This document shows positions 1 through 11,395 of a stretch of 64,000 bases of DNA, piece by piece. The notes beneath the pieces were generated by a model. The model was not told the DNA's origin, ran no database searches, and worked only from the letters and a program-made list of their open reading frames with translations. This stretch comes from Rhodamnia argentea (lineage: Eukaryota > Streptophyta > Magnoliopsida > Myrtales > Myrtaceae). The stretch spans positions 5,266,501 to 5,330,500 of the forward strand of contig NC_063157.1 of NCBI RefSeq assembly GCF_020921035.1, read 5' to 3'. How positions within the stretch are numbered: position 1 is the stretch's first letter; each line of letters begins with the position of its first letter. The position numbers were made by a program, and so were the translations under genes.

Positions 1-710
1 TCAACCTGTCCTCTGCTCGCGGCTGCATGTAAGATGGTGGATCCTTGAGCATCTCTATAAGCCAAAACATCAGAGCAATTGCTCAAAAGCTCCTTCAGAA
101 TCCTCAGATTCCCTCCCCTAGCTGCCGCATGAGCAGCCCTGTTCATCATCTCCCACCTATAAAGCGAAGGAATCTCCCCGATATGCTCCTCCAATTCCCC
201 ACCTTTCCCCGTCGAAAGCCTCGGTGAGACCGCAAAATCGAAAACAACCTTGAACACTTCACAGCTCTTGCTCCTAGCAGCAGCATAAAGCACATCAGTG
301 ACCCCAAATTCTCCTTCTCCAAAAACAAGTAAAGGGTCCCTCTCAAGCAGTTCTTTGACGAAACCCAAGTCTCCGGCCGACGCGGCGGTGTACATGAGCC
401 ACCCGCCATAGCCGCCTCGGAGGAGGGAATTCTTCTTGCCCCTCTTGGACTCGCACTCCTGAAAGAGCTTCCGTGCGACCTGAGACCGGCACTTGGCGAC
501 GTCGTGGAACTTCTCATCGTCATCCCACACGGTCTCGAGCCGCCGGATCCGGCGGAGGGACGTGAGCTTGATGAGGTGATTGTTGTCGATCTTAAGGAGC
601 TCGCGGACCAGGTCGTAGTGGCCATTCGCAGCCGCCCAATCTATGGGGGCCGCATACCACCATTGATCCCCGGTGCTCTCCCACCGAAGAGGAAAGTACG
701 TAGGAGCCAT
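1..710 (-). CDS. Ankyrin-repeat protein, 5' part (cut by window edge)
   Basis: The reading frame opens at the ATG complementary to 708-710 and stays open to base 1 (236 codons plus 2 nt), so the 3' part lies outside the window. The protein begins MAPTYFPLRWESTGDQWWYA and then has ankyrin-type helices such as PIDWAAANGHYDLVRELL (about residues 24-41), an YTAASAGDLGFVKELLERDP repeat, a VTDVLYAAARS repeat and a final STILHAAASRGQV repeat at the edge. A basic linker (LTSLRRIRRLETVWDD) separates the first two repeats. This N-terminus is typical of a conserved land-plant ankyrin family. Ankyrin repeats bind proteins; some plant relatives carry C-terminal membrane helices, but that part is not visible. 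The exact function is unknown. The first exon is unusually long and unbroken. Position 710 is the first in-frame ATG and matches the family start as I remember it. Confidence 0.85.
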   Translation of the reverse strand, partial: MAPTYFPLRWESTGDQWWYAAPIDWAAANGHYDLVRELLKIDNNHLIKLTSLRRIRRLETVWDDDEKFHDVAKCRSQVARKLFQECESKRGKKNSLLRGGYGGWLMYTAASAGDLGFVKELLERDPLLVFGEGEFGVTDVLYAAARSKSCEVFKVVFDFAVSPRLSTGKGGELEEHIGEIPSLYRWEMMNRAAHAAARGGNLRILKELLSNCSDVLAYRDAQGSTILHAAASRGQV

Positions 711-1389
711 CAAGAAGACAAATATGCCAACAAGGAAGGATTTTTCAACAGCAGTTGAATCCAGAATCTTACAACAAAACCACCAGTCAGCTCAGCAAGA
801 CGAAAAAACACGAAGAGTTGGTGCGCTTTACTCGATCCCAAGCATTTCTCACGCACACACCCCCAATAACCAAACAAATACCGCAGATCAAGAACGTCCC
901 GACGACAAAAGAGAGATACCCACGAAGTATTTAGCTTCCAAAGAGGCGCTCGAGGTGAGTTAGGACCTGATGGATCGATCAATGGCAGGAGGAGGACAGG
1001 GTAGGCGAAGCGGTTTCTTCAATGGCGGGTGTCGCGGAATAAAGAGGGAGGCGAAGCGAAAAAGGAGAGAGAAAGCATGCGTCGACTCCCGAACAAGGAC
1101 GGGTCGAGAGTTAAAGCGGAGCTAAAGAAAGGACAGAGACAGACAGAGACCCCTGCGCATTGATGATAAAGCTCGCGCATTTTGACGACATGGAAGGAAG
1201 AGAAAGTCGTCGACGCTGTTTATACTTTGAGCGGCTGCGCCTGACCTACCTGAATCAACAACCGTCGCAGTTCCGCGCGACACGAATCGACGTGTCGAAT
1301 GCAGACAAGACGGAGTTTCTTTCACAATTTGTTTCTCGAAGAATCTAGATATTAATGTAATATGGCTAAATTTCTATGATAAAAATTAT

Positions 1390-1860
1390 AACAGTTTTCA
1401 ATTATGCCCCTTGAGATGACTACAAAAATGGGGGAAAAAAAAGGGCATAAATGATCTCTAAATTTTGGCCCGATAAGCATTATGGTCATTGTACTTTTAA
1501 TTTGTTTAATAAGATCTTAAATCTTAGCCCAATGTGTAATATCGTCTCTGAACTTTTAAATTGTTCAATATGATTCATGGAATTTGATATATGTCCACTT
1601 TAATTCTTCAACTATATGAAAAAAGTTCAATACTATCTCTGAACGTGAATTAATGGAAAGACTACATTGAACATTTTCATATAATTTATGAGCTAAATTG
1701 AACACGTATAAAAAATTTATCGAACAAACTAAAATTTCATTGATCATATTGCATATTTGGATAAAGTTTAGGAATTACTTCAACAAATTAGAAATTCAAA
1801 GACCATGTTATCCATCGAATAAAAGCTTACGGATCATTTGTATCATTATTCCTACGAAGA
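1390..1860. repeat. Degenerate dispersed repeat of the 'aacttttaaattgttcaa' type
   Basis: The motif 'ctctgaacttttaaattg' and variants recur here at roughly 60-90 bp spacing (near 1485, 1545, 1630). The sequence is AT-rich with no open frame. Repeats of this style are common in plant intergenic DNA and probably derive from non-autonomous DNA transposons. Boundaries are approximate and the superfamily is not assigned. Confidence 0.4.
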
Positions 1861-2352
1861 TGTGATGTTATATAGTGCAAACTTGTTTTTTGACGATCAT
1901 TTTTGTTTTTCATTACTTCGTGCTATTGTAAATACAACATGATACGAGTTTTCGTTATGTTTACCACGCAATGTCGTAACTAAGTGCAAGCACGTCGCAA
2001 TAGTATTTCGCAACGCTATTGTTACTAGCATAATCAAGTGCCAAACTACCATAAAACAATACGATTCTGTGGTGTATTATTGTACCGTAGAAGCATGGAT
2101 TTTCACAATGATTAGTGTTGATTTGGTGGTATGAAAGAGGAAACGAGAACAGTGACGGAGTGAGGGGAAGGCTCGAACCTATGGAAAAAAAGGGGTGAGC
2201 TAGAGGAATATTTCGCTTTTAGGCAGATCTGATCACAAAAGCTTGATGGAACACATTGACCACGAATTGGAGAGATTGAGGACAATTTGTCGTGTCTACC
2301 ATAAAAAAAAGAAAAGAAAGTTAAATTCCCTTTTTTTCCCAATTTGCAAGGC

Positions 2353-2388
2353 GATGATGCTGATGCTGATGCTGATGCTGATGATGAT
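2353..2388. repeat. (GATGCT)n microsatellite
   Basis: About 36 bp of gatgct/gatgat hexamer repeats, seen directly. Confidence 0.85.
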
Positions 2389-2478
2389 ATCTCTATTGAG
2401 GAAACATAAATTCTTGAAAGACCAGAACTTCAGCATTCATCGAGGAAATGTTGTGGTGATATCATAGGTGATCAATTT

Positions 2479-2722
2479 AGGGCATGCATGACAATATTTA
2501 TGGAGCAAAAATTCGCTCAAGAACGATACTTTTGGAGCAAAAATCTATTTGATTTCGCAATGTCACTTTTCTACTTCTATAGCATTTTTTTTTTTTTACT
2601 CTGAAAGTAGTTTTGGAGCCACTTGAAAAATTAAAAGAAAATCACTCTTATCGAGAAGTAGAAAAATTAAATTCTGACTAGAAATTAATTTCTAGAGTAG
2701 AAGTATTGCCATATGCGCTCTT
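2479..2722. mobile_element. Small hAT-like MITE
   Basis: The left end (agggcatgcatgacaatatt) and the reverse complement of the right end (aaagagcgcatatggcaata) form imperfect terminal inverted repeats. The subterminal 'tttctacttct' and 'agagtagaagta' motifs match those of the larger element at 62536-63507, which shares the 'gTGCGCAT..TAAC' type of end. It has no coding capacity. I see no clear target-site duplication. It looks like an old non-autonomous element of the same family. Confidence 0.45.
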
Positions 2723-3439
2723 TAACCTTTTACTTTTTAAGCTTTGGAAGAGTTAACGAAAGGAGAGGTTGTGCATTGTGATCATTAGATTATTGGGTTT
2801 GCATTCTTCTAAACTTGTGGGTCATTAGCGGTTGATTAGTTCCTTTGCCTTTTTTTTTTCACTTACAAGTGAATATAACTCGTACCACGATAAATTTAAA
2901 CTCACAAGAAATTGCTTATGCATAATTTGATATGATGCAGAATGTCTCATGACGTACGAAATTTGATATTTTGTCATTTCAATCTGAAATATTATACCGT
3001 CCGTAGCCGGTGACATCTAAATTCCGAACTCGGGGCACTATATTCGGCAATTCCGCCTGGAGATGAATTCATCTACTAAAAAGTCGAGAGAAAACATATA
3101 TTACCCAAGTGCAACGCAAAGGAAAACTTCAGCAGTGTATGGTTACAAAAATATGAATTTCTACGTCATATTATATATTTTAACATTATATATTTTAAAA
3201 ATATTTTTTTACGACATTGAACTACTAACCTTCGAAGACTAATTTCCTTTTGATATATTAAAATACGAAAACTTCAGTAGTGTATAGTTACCAACTTGAT
3301 CATAGGTTGACCTCGTTGGCCACCGACGGGAGGAAGAAGAAAGGAAAAATAATTCGAAACAAATAAAAAATATTATTAAAATTTGTTCACGTCGGCGTCG
3401 GTCGGCATACCTGTCAACACCGGCCGACCAAAATTGGTC

Positions 3440-3600
3440 GAATGAACTGAATTAGTACAGATGCAAAAGTTTTAGGATAAAATTGGCACACAAAAAAAGT
3501 TTATGACTGAGTTGACATAATTACAAAAGGTTTAGCATTGAATTGACAAAATTACAATAGATTTAACATTTTTTTGGACAAATTTCCCCGGTAATCTTCA
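3440..3600. repeat. Tandem-like 'aattgacaaaattacaaaaggttta' repeat
   Basis: Three to four diverged copies of a roughly 38-bp unit with the core 'aattgacaaaattac' are visible. The unit is non-coding and probably derives from a transposon. Confidence 0.45.
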
Positions 3601-4213
3601 AAGATGAATTTCCGTCCATATAATTTCTCGGGTAAACTCATAAAATACGAACTTTTTTTTTTTAACAAACTATATGATTTTAGCTAATCACAATATCGAA
3701 TTAAAACCATAACAAATCAATCTTCGAACCTGTGCCTCGCATGAGATTTCTGCTAATACAACCATAAAACGAGCTATGACACAATTCGAAGCTAAAACTA
3801 TAATGAAGGGAGAAAGTTACAATATGAAAAGTTTTGGTTATTTCATGTGAAAGAAACATTTTGCGAAAACACTTTTTTTTTTTGGTCGGTTGGAGGCTCC
3901 TTCAACTAATCAGAATTGTCGGCGGCGGAAAGAGAACGTTATCAGAATACTCGGTGCGGTCGGCAGAATTTCGTGGTTGCAAAATGAAATGTCCGCTCCA
4001 GCAATGGACTAAAAGTCCAGTACAATTTGGTATGCAATTAGGCATGCGATCATGCCAAGATTTGACGAATTATTTTCCAAACGTCCGACACCATACGAGA
4101 TGTTGGGTAGGAATCGAATCTTAAGACCTCGCAATTTGAAATATAAAATTTCGAAAACGATGACCAGTTGATTGAGATTTCTAGCATCCATCGAAAAATC
4201 GAAGTCGGACTAA

Positions 4214-4833
4214 ATGTGTCAAACGGATGGGTCGGGTAGGATCGAAAATGATCTGATCCATTTAACCCGTTTTGACCCATTTCTATACAATACAAATCTA
4301 ATTATCCATACCCAACCTAACCCATAACTAACCCATATCCGACCCGTATTACTTAAACACTTTTATATTTAATTGAATCATAGAATACTTATTTCTCATA
4401 ATTTGTTAAAAAATGATATTGCTAAAATATTTTTATGCGATACAAATTTAGTGAAAAAATCATTCTTATTTTTTTAAAAATTATTTTTTAATAAATGATT
4501 TTTTAAGTTTTAATTTTTATTTTCTATTTTATTTTCCTTTTGTTCTCTCTGAAACTTGGCAGCCGGTGGTGACAAGCGGTGACAGTGCTCCATCGGTTTT
4601 CATATTTTTTTAATTTAATTTTACTTTCTTTCTTTTACTAATAAAAAAAATAAACTAATAAACTTGAGGCCCATATTGGAGTTCTTGTTGTGACCTATTT
4701 TTGACCAATCTAATTCAATTTTAACTTTTTGGACTCATTTTCATTGGCTATTTAAAAACTTACAATCCATGTACAATCCATACAAAATATGAGTCACAAA
4801 ATGGGTATTTGATCCATATTGACAACTCTAAGT
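4214..4833. mobile_element. Putative hAT-type non-autonomous element rich in 'gacccat'
   Basis: The left end (gtgtcaaacggatgggtcgg) and the reverse complement of the right end (gagttgtcaatatggatcaa) share the 'gtgtcaAAtgGGTc' pattern often seen at the ends of plant hAT-like MITEs. Between them are many 'acccata/gacccat' motifs and an AT-rich core. There is no transposase frame. Boundaries are accurate to about 10 bp. Confidence 0.45.
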
Positions 4834-5179
4834 CAAACGTGTGAGAAGGCTCAAAGGGATGAGAACAACCAAATCAAGCACTGTCACATGCTTGTCCTTA
4901 ACACAATGTCCAAGAATAGTTGTTCAAAAGAGAGAGCCGCCCAACTCCTAACCTCCAAATTACACCACGATCTTCATAAATTATTGCTCAAAAATCAGAT
5001 AGAACAACAACTATTAATCTATCTAAAAGTTTCCCTTGACAGTCAGAAGCTGAGTTTAACACTCTTGACTCCACTGAACTGCCTCATAGTCTGTCTTGGC
5101 AAAATGGGTCTTGCCTAGATTCATAGATTGTGCTAATCTTCAAACCAACACCCCCCAAAAAAAAACATATTTCCCATTT

Positions 5180-5420
5180 AAAAGTGAAGTAAAATGATTT
5201 ACTTTTCTCGCAACGAAGGGGTAAATGAATCTTAAAACTTTCAAAAAACGCAATTAAATCATATAACTTATCAGAAAATGCAATCAAATCCTAAAACTTA
5301 TCAAATTTGTGAAATGAAATTCTTCTGTTCATTATATTTTATGAAAGTTTTGAGACTCGATTGCACTTCCGTGACAAGTTTTAACACTCAATTACACTTT
5401 CGTGATAAGTCACGGGACAT
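5180..5420. repeat. Dispersed AT-rich repeat with inverted halves
   Basis: Motifs such as 'gcaatcaaatcctaaaactt' and, on the other strand, 'tgagactcgattgcacttcc' recur in opposite orientations around about 5320. This suggests an inverted-repeat element. It is non-coding. Confidence 0.35.
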
Positions 5421-5789
5421 TCCGTAAACTTCTTCCGTCAAAGAAAGAAAGCATATAAAGTTGAGGGATTAAGAGACAAATTTATTTTGGGAAAGAGATC
5501 ACCGAAGAAAGTCTTCCCCGTTCCAAGCAAAGCAACAAACTCCTGCTTCCACGGATTAATAAAGTGACTTAAAAGAGTCGCCTACTTCAGTGACTGGGGC
5601 TTCTTTTGAGGCAATGCACAGCGTTCCTGCTTCCAAGAGTTCCTCTCTAAGCTCTCTTATCCATTGGGCTATTGAGGGGACAACCTCTCCAAAGTCTTCA
5701 TCTCTTCTCTCCAGTCCAACCACTTAGACTCCCAGCACATAAAACACAGAGCCCTAAAAGCAGAGTAGGCCATGTGAGCAAAAAAGCTA

Positions 5790-5847
5790 TCAACTTTTTT
5801 CATCAATGAACCGATCCGAAAGGCCAACTTTTTTCATCAATGAACCT
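5790..5847. repeat. 22-bp direct repeat
   Basis: The 22-bp unit beginning 'caacttttttcatcaatg' occurs at 5790-5811 and again identically at 5826-5847, followed each time by an aaaggc-like tail. Its function is unknown. Confidence 0.75.
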
Positions 5848-8334
5848 TCAAAAAGGCAAGTATGTGTGGGTGGTGGGTTTATCTTGATTCTTTGCTTTAG
5901 CTGTGACACATTGCATGTGATGAGAAGTCAGATTTCACCTCCCTTTCATGCATCCCTTTAATGTCTCCCTTCGCTTTCACTTGCTGCTTTGGCTTTCCCT
6001 TCCTGTATCTTCCCCCCTTTGATGGAAGCTGTTGAGGACTCAGAATCCTGATGCTCACATGGGTGATTGATGACCTAAAGAAAAACCCATTATTATTAAA
6101 GTCTTCATAGGAACAGCCAGTCACAGGCCACTCAGTGCTTATCCCCATTGATGAGGGACTTTAGGGTTGGACAGTGAGGTGTGAGCATGAAAGCTAAAGC
6201 AATCAATTGAGCTAATATGATATTTGACATTTGGTTCTTGAATTGCTGATAATTATTGAAATATATCTCATATCAATTGTTATGAAATTTATATGCTCTT
6301 TATGTAAATGTGATTCCTCAAATTGAAATATATATCACATCGCTTAACTATCCCGTTTTTATGTTTACGTTTGAAAGTTACATGTGGTTGGTAGGTTTGT
6401 CCTTGAACATTGTTTTTGCCATGACTTGAAGGTTTAGTCCTTGATATTATCCAGAGAATTCTAACATGTGGTGCATGTTTCAATACCTTATATCTGGAAG
6501 TACATATAGGAAATAACATGTGGGAAGGTCTTTGAGTATAGTATCCAACTTATATACAGGTTAAGTTTTTCTTTCTTCTTGCACCATGGAACTGCGACAC
6601 AGCGGTAGCGGAAGAGGCTTCTCGATCACAAGGAGGGCAAGGAATTGGACTCCTTGCACTCACGTGCCATTCTCCAGTCTCGCTAGTGCAACAAGGTCTC
6701 CAAGCTATTCATGGAAACATTTGGCCCCATCAAAGTGTATGACACAGTAGAAGCAAGCATATACCTCGAAGACTATGATCATTGAATATCCAGAAAAAGA
6801 AGGGATCATGATCTGAAGGAACCCTACCATTTTCGTAAAATCTGGGAGTTGAGGGAGACAACTGGAGGTGGAATCCACTAATGGCTATCAAATGGTAGAT
6901 GGTCAGCATCAAAACTCTGGCCCAGCTGAGTAATACAATCGACTACCGTATGGAAACTTTTCTGACTTTTTTTATGAAAACAGATGGGTGGGCACAACTA
7001 GAAGTTTGGGCATATCTTTCTTAATCCGCAGAGATAAGTTGTGCATGGAAAAGATACTACAATATGATAGCATCATTGTCTTAAAGCCAGAGAGCTTTTG
7101 CTCAGAAGAAAGTCGAAACTCTCAATCATACACTGACCCAGTATTCATCCACACGACGCGCCCTATTTGTTTAGGAGTCGTCAATGTCACGAGTCCAGCG
7201 TAGATCTCATTGTTGTTTAAACAAAAAGAATCTCAGAAACAAGATCAAAATGACGGCTCAATCAAGACTTGAGTCACCTTGGAGTCAGTCAAGCCACATA
7301 CTCAACAACTGTCTCTGTATGAACTGTGAAATCCCATTCCTAAAAGACACTAGAATAACTTCAAACACTGGATTCACAGATCCACGCGTATTCCGAAATT
7401 CTGGATTTAATCCCAAACTCTTTCTGGCAGAACCTTCCGCGTTTGTAGAGAAAAACCTCGCTGAATTTTTGTGATATTTCGAAACAACTTGTTTCATCAA
7501 AGCGGCGAAACCTCGAGATACTTTCTTCTGCGACTTGAGACCTTACTTCTGCAACTACTCGACTTTTGCAAGTCCTCTGATTACTATGCACGTGCATATA
7601 AAAGTCATATCGTCAATTCACATTAAACTGAAATGAAGCTAGAATGGAGTATCGATATTATCAATGGCAGCCAATCTTTGAGAAAGGGGCAGGAGTTTAT
7701 GTGTATAACCCTAATCTCATATTATTTGGTACATGACATTGTCAAGCACCCAAAATGGATTAACAGTGGTACCAGAAGGCATGAAAACATGCCAAAATAC
7801 TTTAAGTAATTATTTGGTATATGTTGCATAACAAGTCCATAATAAGGTTACCATCTATCTTAAAGGGGGAAACAACAGAGATAATCCTGGAGTTTAGGTA
7901 CTAGCATTGGCATTTACCAAGGTTAAAAGCATTCTCCCTGGAATAAATATTTCAGATTTGTTGACTGAAATCATTATCCCCCAAAAGCAATAAACATATG
8001 TCCCATGAAGAACAGCAGATAATAATAGCCTCGCTAGGGAGAAGTATTCCTCAACAAGGCATGTGAACTGGTTAGCGCTGATACTGAACTGAGACACATA
8101 ATGAGATTTGTGGCATTCCAAACCTAGAAAGACCACCATTCGCAGGAGAGAAGTAAAAGGAAAGGAATGTACCAAGATCAAAAGGAAATAATCTAACTCT
8201 TGTTCTTTATCTCATCTTGTGTTTGTCTTCTCCTCTTCACACATGCTCATTGACCCCAAGGTGAAATCTTGTACACTGAGGTGCCTCATAATTTCTGTAG
8301 CATGAATGTGAATGATGACTCGATAGCTCTTTCA

Positions 8335-8736
8335 CTAGTTCTTGGCCTTGAGAGAATTGTTCTCCTTGATCCTCGCTCGGTTGTCTAGTTTAACAAAACG
8401 TTTCAGGTCTTCATATGGAAGAGTTTCGATGTTCTTTCTCCTTAGCTCACTCAAAGCTGGCTTTTTATCAACCAGGTGCCACAACCAGTCAGGATATTCA
8501 GAGTCCGGTAGGACCTTGGGATCTGCTCCATCCTTGAGGATATTCGCGCCAACCACAGTCGTAGATTTGACTTCTTTGCTTAGTATTGATGCTTTTGCTG
8601 CATCACCAGCTGCTCCACCTTGAGAACCCTTCTTTGCTTTACCACCCGCAGCAGCAAATGTTCTTCGACCAACTATACCAATCGCTTCCTTCACAGTGAC
8701 AATGCCTCTCAATGTCCACAAATGATTCATCGCCAT
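8335..8736 (-). CDS. Mitochondrial large ribosomal subunit protein mL54
   Basis: A single coding exon encodes 133 residues. The N-terminus (MAMNHLWTLRGIVTVKEA.. GRRTFAAAGGKAKKG) is basic and poor in acidic residues, as expected of a mitochondrial presequence. The body contains the mL54 / Ribosomal_L37 signature: STTVVGANILKDGADPKVLP, then YPDWLWHLVDKKPALSELRR (about residues 81-100), then YEDLKRFVKLDNRARIKENN. Length fits plant mL54 (about 130 residues). The protein belongs to the mitoribosome large subunit. A good acceptor (cttgcag|GG) lies 9 nt upstream of the ATG at 8745/8746, so the 5' UTR must come from an upstream exon, possibly 11036-11115. The start at 8736 is chosen because it is the first ATG after this acceptor and fits the family. 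Confidence 0.92.
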   Translation of the reverse strand: MAMNHLWTLRGIVTVKEAIGIVGRRTFAAAGGKAKKGSQGGAAGDAAKASILSKEVKSTTVVGANILKDGADPKVLPDSEYPDWLWHLVDKKPALSELRRKNIETLPYEDLKRFVKLDNRARIKENNSLKAKN

Positions 8737-8745
8737 ACTTTATCC

Positions 8746-11035
8746 CTGCAAGATCACCCTCTCTGATACTCAGAATACAATAAGACAGCTATGCAATTCA
8801 ACTGCCATTCAAACACATAACGCAAAACAAAGCACACACATGCCCATACTTGCTTATAACATGGCACACGCACACAAACTGATCCTATCTGCACCCAGTA
8901 TCACTGTTGTTCTGCTTTATTTATGATATGGCCCAAATCAACACAAACTGACTGCAATCTGGTAATAGTCACGAGATATGCCCTTCACTAACAGACTTCC
9001 CAACCGTAGGGAGAATTGTCAATTTGTTGAGGACAGAAAAGGAGAATACTTCCTTATTCTTAAAGATTGAAATACAACTTCAGATCCTTTTGCACTTTCA
9101 TCAAGGTCCAGAGATACAGCAACTTCTTAATTCCTCGTACACTATCTTTTAGTCATAGAAAGCAAATATAACATCTTATATCTCCTAACCTCAAGTACGA
9201 AGTTATCTAAATCGAATGAAAGGTGCAGTTTAAGGACAAAAAATTGGTATCTCCACATCCATCTCCAAGCAACAAACTGGTTCTTCACCGGTGCATCGAT
9301 TCCATTCCGTCAATCAAACTAATGCAACACCATTTCTTAGAACGTAGATAAGATAACCCCATTAGGCGCTACAAACTAAAGCTGTCAAGTGCCTAATAAC
9401 TTTTAGTGATATAATCTTCTTTTTGGTTTATTAGTAGGGACCTACTCAATATCCTCGATGCACGATTAAAAGAGTGCTTTTGATAAGCATAGAGAGGCAG
9501 CAAGTGGTAGAGTGGGACTAGTGGCGGAAATGGCGGTAAACATGGCAACTGTCGTGATAAGAAGAGAGTGTATGATAGTGATGTTGATATGATGCTAGCG
9601 TTGCAAATGAAGTGTTGGTAGTGGCCATGGTGTAGGAGGGGAGGCCATTGCGTGGATGGCAACGGTGTAGTGGTACTCATGGATGGGCTAGCTGGAGAAA
9701 CATTTACCATGATGGTGGCAGTGTTTTGAAGGAGATGATGATGGACATGAAGGTGGTGATCATGGTTGTGGCAATAGTGGCAGCAATGGCGGTATTGATG
9801 GTGATTGCCAATTTAAATAAATCTATCATGATGTTGATTTCCAAAACATAAAAATAGTTCCTTCTCATTTTAACTCAATTCCTAAGCTTATTGCATTATC
9901 CTGATATCTCCATCTAAACAGGTGAATCCAAGATTAATTTTTGCCATGTTTAAACCGAAGCCTTTTCTCCGTCAAAGAGAACATTCAGTTCAGTACTGAT
10001 TTTTTTTCAAAAAGGTGGAACGATGCTCTTTCATATCATTTTAATGCTATGTCGATAGTGCAAAAAAGGTTTAAGTTTCTTACTGATGCTAGCTAGCTCT
10101 AATCATTATCCAACACTCGATTTAGTGCAGTTGTGAAAATCTAGAAAATATCAATTAGAATTAAATTATGCATTAGACCACTTGTAGAATTCTGCACTAA
10201 AAGTCAAAACTAAATCAAACAGCTAAGACAGCATAAGTGTCCACTGTACATAGGAAAGATCCTCCTGAGACCACAATTTCTTTCCTTATATGCATTGAGC
10301 CCCATCTAAACTGAGCTTAGCGCAGCAGAAATAGCCGAAAATGCCTATCCTTTTAGTTTTTACTTATGACACCACCATATCGAAGGAAGCAGAAAAACTG
10401 GCTGACCTTCAATTTATCATATAAAAATCATAAAAGAAGAAACGTCATTGAAATTCATCACATCAAGAAACCAACCACAGTTCTTGGAGAAGCTAAGAGG
10501 CAAATGCTGGAACAGACAAGAAGGAAAAACCTGGATTTCTATCACGATTGCGAGTTCATCATCCTTCTAGAGAAAGTAGACCCTCAATATCTCTACCCAT
10601 TTCACCAAGCTTTTTCCTTTCCCCTCAAATTTGTGCTTATGTGTACAGGAAACACTTGAGGCACTAAAAAATTCAAGACACCTAAGAATCCACTCAATCG
10701 TCAAAAATGCAAATCGAAACTAAAGATAACCACATCATTGCAGCGTCTCCACATGGGTCAGTAATTTCATCGAACAGTTGGCGTGTCACACAGAATCGAC
10801 TCATTCAAAAAGACACAGACGCGCATAGCGCGAACGCCACGGCAGACACGGTGATGCAACAGACGGGTTCAAAATTCTTCGAGAGAGGATAAAAGGAAAA
10901 AGCGAACTTCGAGCTGATCCGATCAAGATTAACTCTGAAGGCAGCGGCAATGCGCTATACAACCTATGCAGGTGAAGCAGCAGAAGCATAAGAAGATTAG
11001 GAAAACGTGATCGATAGAAGGACGGCCGCACATAC
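8746..11035 (-). other. Probable 5'-UTR intron of mL54 (no other gene seen)
   Basis: No supported coding exon was found on either strand between the mL54 acceptor (8746) and the donor at 11035/11034 (CG|GTATGT). The interval contains a degenerate ggtggc/atggtgg-rich stretch (about 9480-9800) whose open frames are low-complexity artefacts. If the two splice sites pair, the intron is about 2.3 kb, long but possible for a plant 5'-UTR intron. A separate short gene here cannot be excluded. Confidence 0.45.
9480..9800. repeat. Degenerate G-rich (GGTGGC/ATGGTGG) minisatellite
   Basis: The interval has dense gtggcgg, atggcgg and gatggtgg words in an otherwise AT-rich region. Open frames across it (9393-9710 minus, 9648-9851 plus) reflect the repeat, not a gene. 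Confidence 0.6.
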
Positions 11036-11115
11036 CGGGAGTTTCCAGCGAAGCCGACGTCCGTCGCGTCGTTGTCGCCAGTTTCCGGTGGCTGGGGCGC
11101 CGATCCGGATGACAT
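11036..11115 (-). other. Candidate first exon / upstream ORF of the mL54 transcript
   Basis: An ATG at 11115 opens a protein-like frame (MSSGSAPQPPETGDNDATD.., 26 codons plus 2 nt) that runs into a good donor CG|GTATGT at 11036/11035. Joined to the mL54 acceptor, the frame would read a few more codons and stop at a TGA overlapping the mL54 start region (ATGGCGATGA), giving an upstream ORF of about 32 codons, out of frame with mL54. Alternatively, this is exon 1 of a separate small gene whose later exons I could not find. The position, just inside a promoter shared with PHB3, supports real transcription. Confidence 0.45.
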
Positions 11116-11395
11116 GGTTTTTATGGTTTATATATAAGAAGACAGCGAACGCGGCTTGGGTATTTGGGCCTTTACGTTAAATGGGCCTTTATGTTAGATG
11201 GGCCTGGAAATTAATCAGAACGACTCGTCGTTTGCACGACCGCAGTTAACCTCTTTCCCAAGTCACTCTCAGTCCCAATAAACCCTAACCCCTGGGCAAA
11301 ACCCTGCAACGCCACTCGCTCTAGATTCTCTGTGTCTTTCTCTGGTGGTCTATCTGCGCTTAGCCGAGAAAGGAAGAAAGGAAGAAAGGCAAAGG
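11116..11395. promoter_or_regulatory. Likely bidirectional promoter with triple site II boxes and telo-box
   Basis: The sequence TGGGCC occurs at 11165, 11182 and 11199, exactly 17 bp apart, inside a three-copy degenerate 17-bp repeat. A telo-box AAACCCTAA lies at 11280-11288. Site II (TGGGCY) elements with telo-boxes are known promoter elements of plant ribosomal-protein and mitochondrial-protein genes, bound by TCP-type factors. The segment separates the ATG at 11115 (minus) from the PHB3 ATG at 11396 (plus), so it can serve both. Confidence 0.7.

Larger units (their letters stand above)
711..8334. other. Intergenic region, transposon-rich
   Basis: This stretch holds the 5' flank of the ankyrin gene (711 to about 1350, fairly GC-rich) and then mostly AT-rich DNA with old repeat fragments listed separately. 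I found no convincing gene. Short open frames at 3834-4124, 4819-5118, 7184-7474 and 7894-8181 have no recognisable family and biased composition. A stretch near 6585-6790 has one frame containing KRLLDHKEGKELDSLHSR that looks protein-like but is broken by stops, so a gene relic is possible. Bases about 7900-8334 probably contain the 3' UTR of the mL54 gene. Confidence 0.6.

Noticed and set aside
146..625. 159-codon minus-strand frame
   Set aside because: It overlaps the ankyrin gene in another frame on the same strand; the ankyrin frame has recognisable repeats and this one does not.
5890..6140. Possible microRNA precursor (pyrimidine-rich 'gtctcccttcgc' region)
   Set aside because: No known plant miRNA sequence and no convincing long hairpin could be found by eye.
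9393..9851. Open frames over the G-rich stretch
   Set aside because: They reflect the degenerate ggtggc repeat, not a gene.
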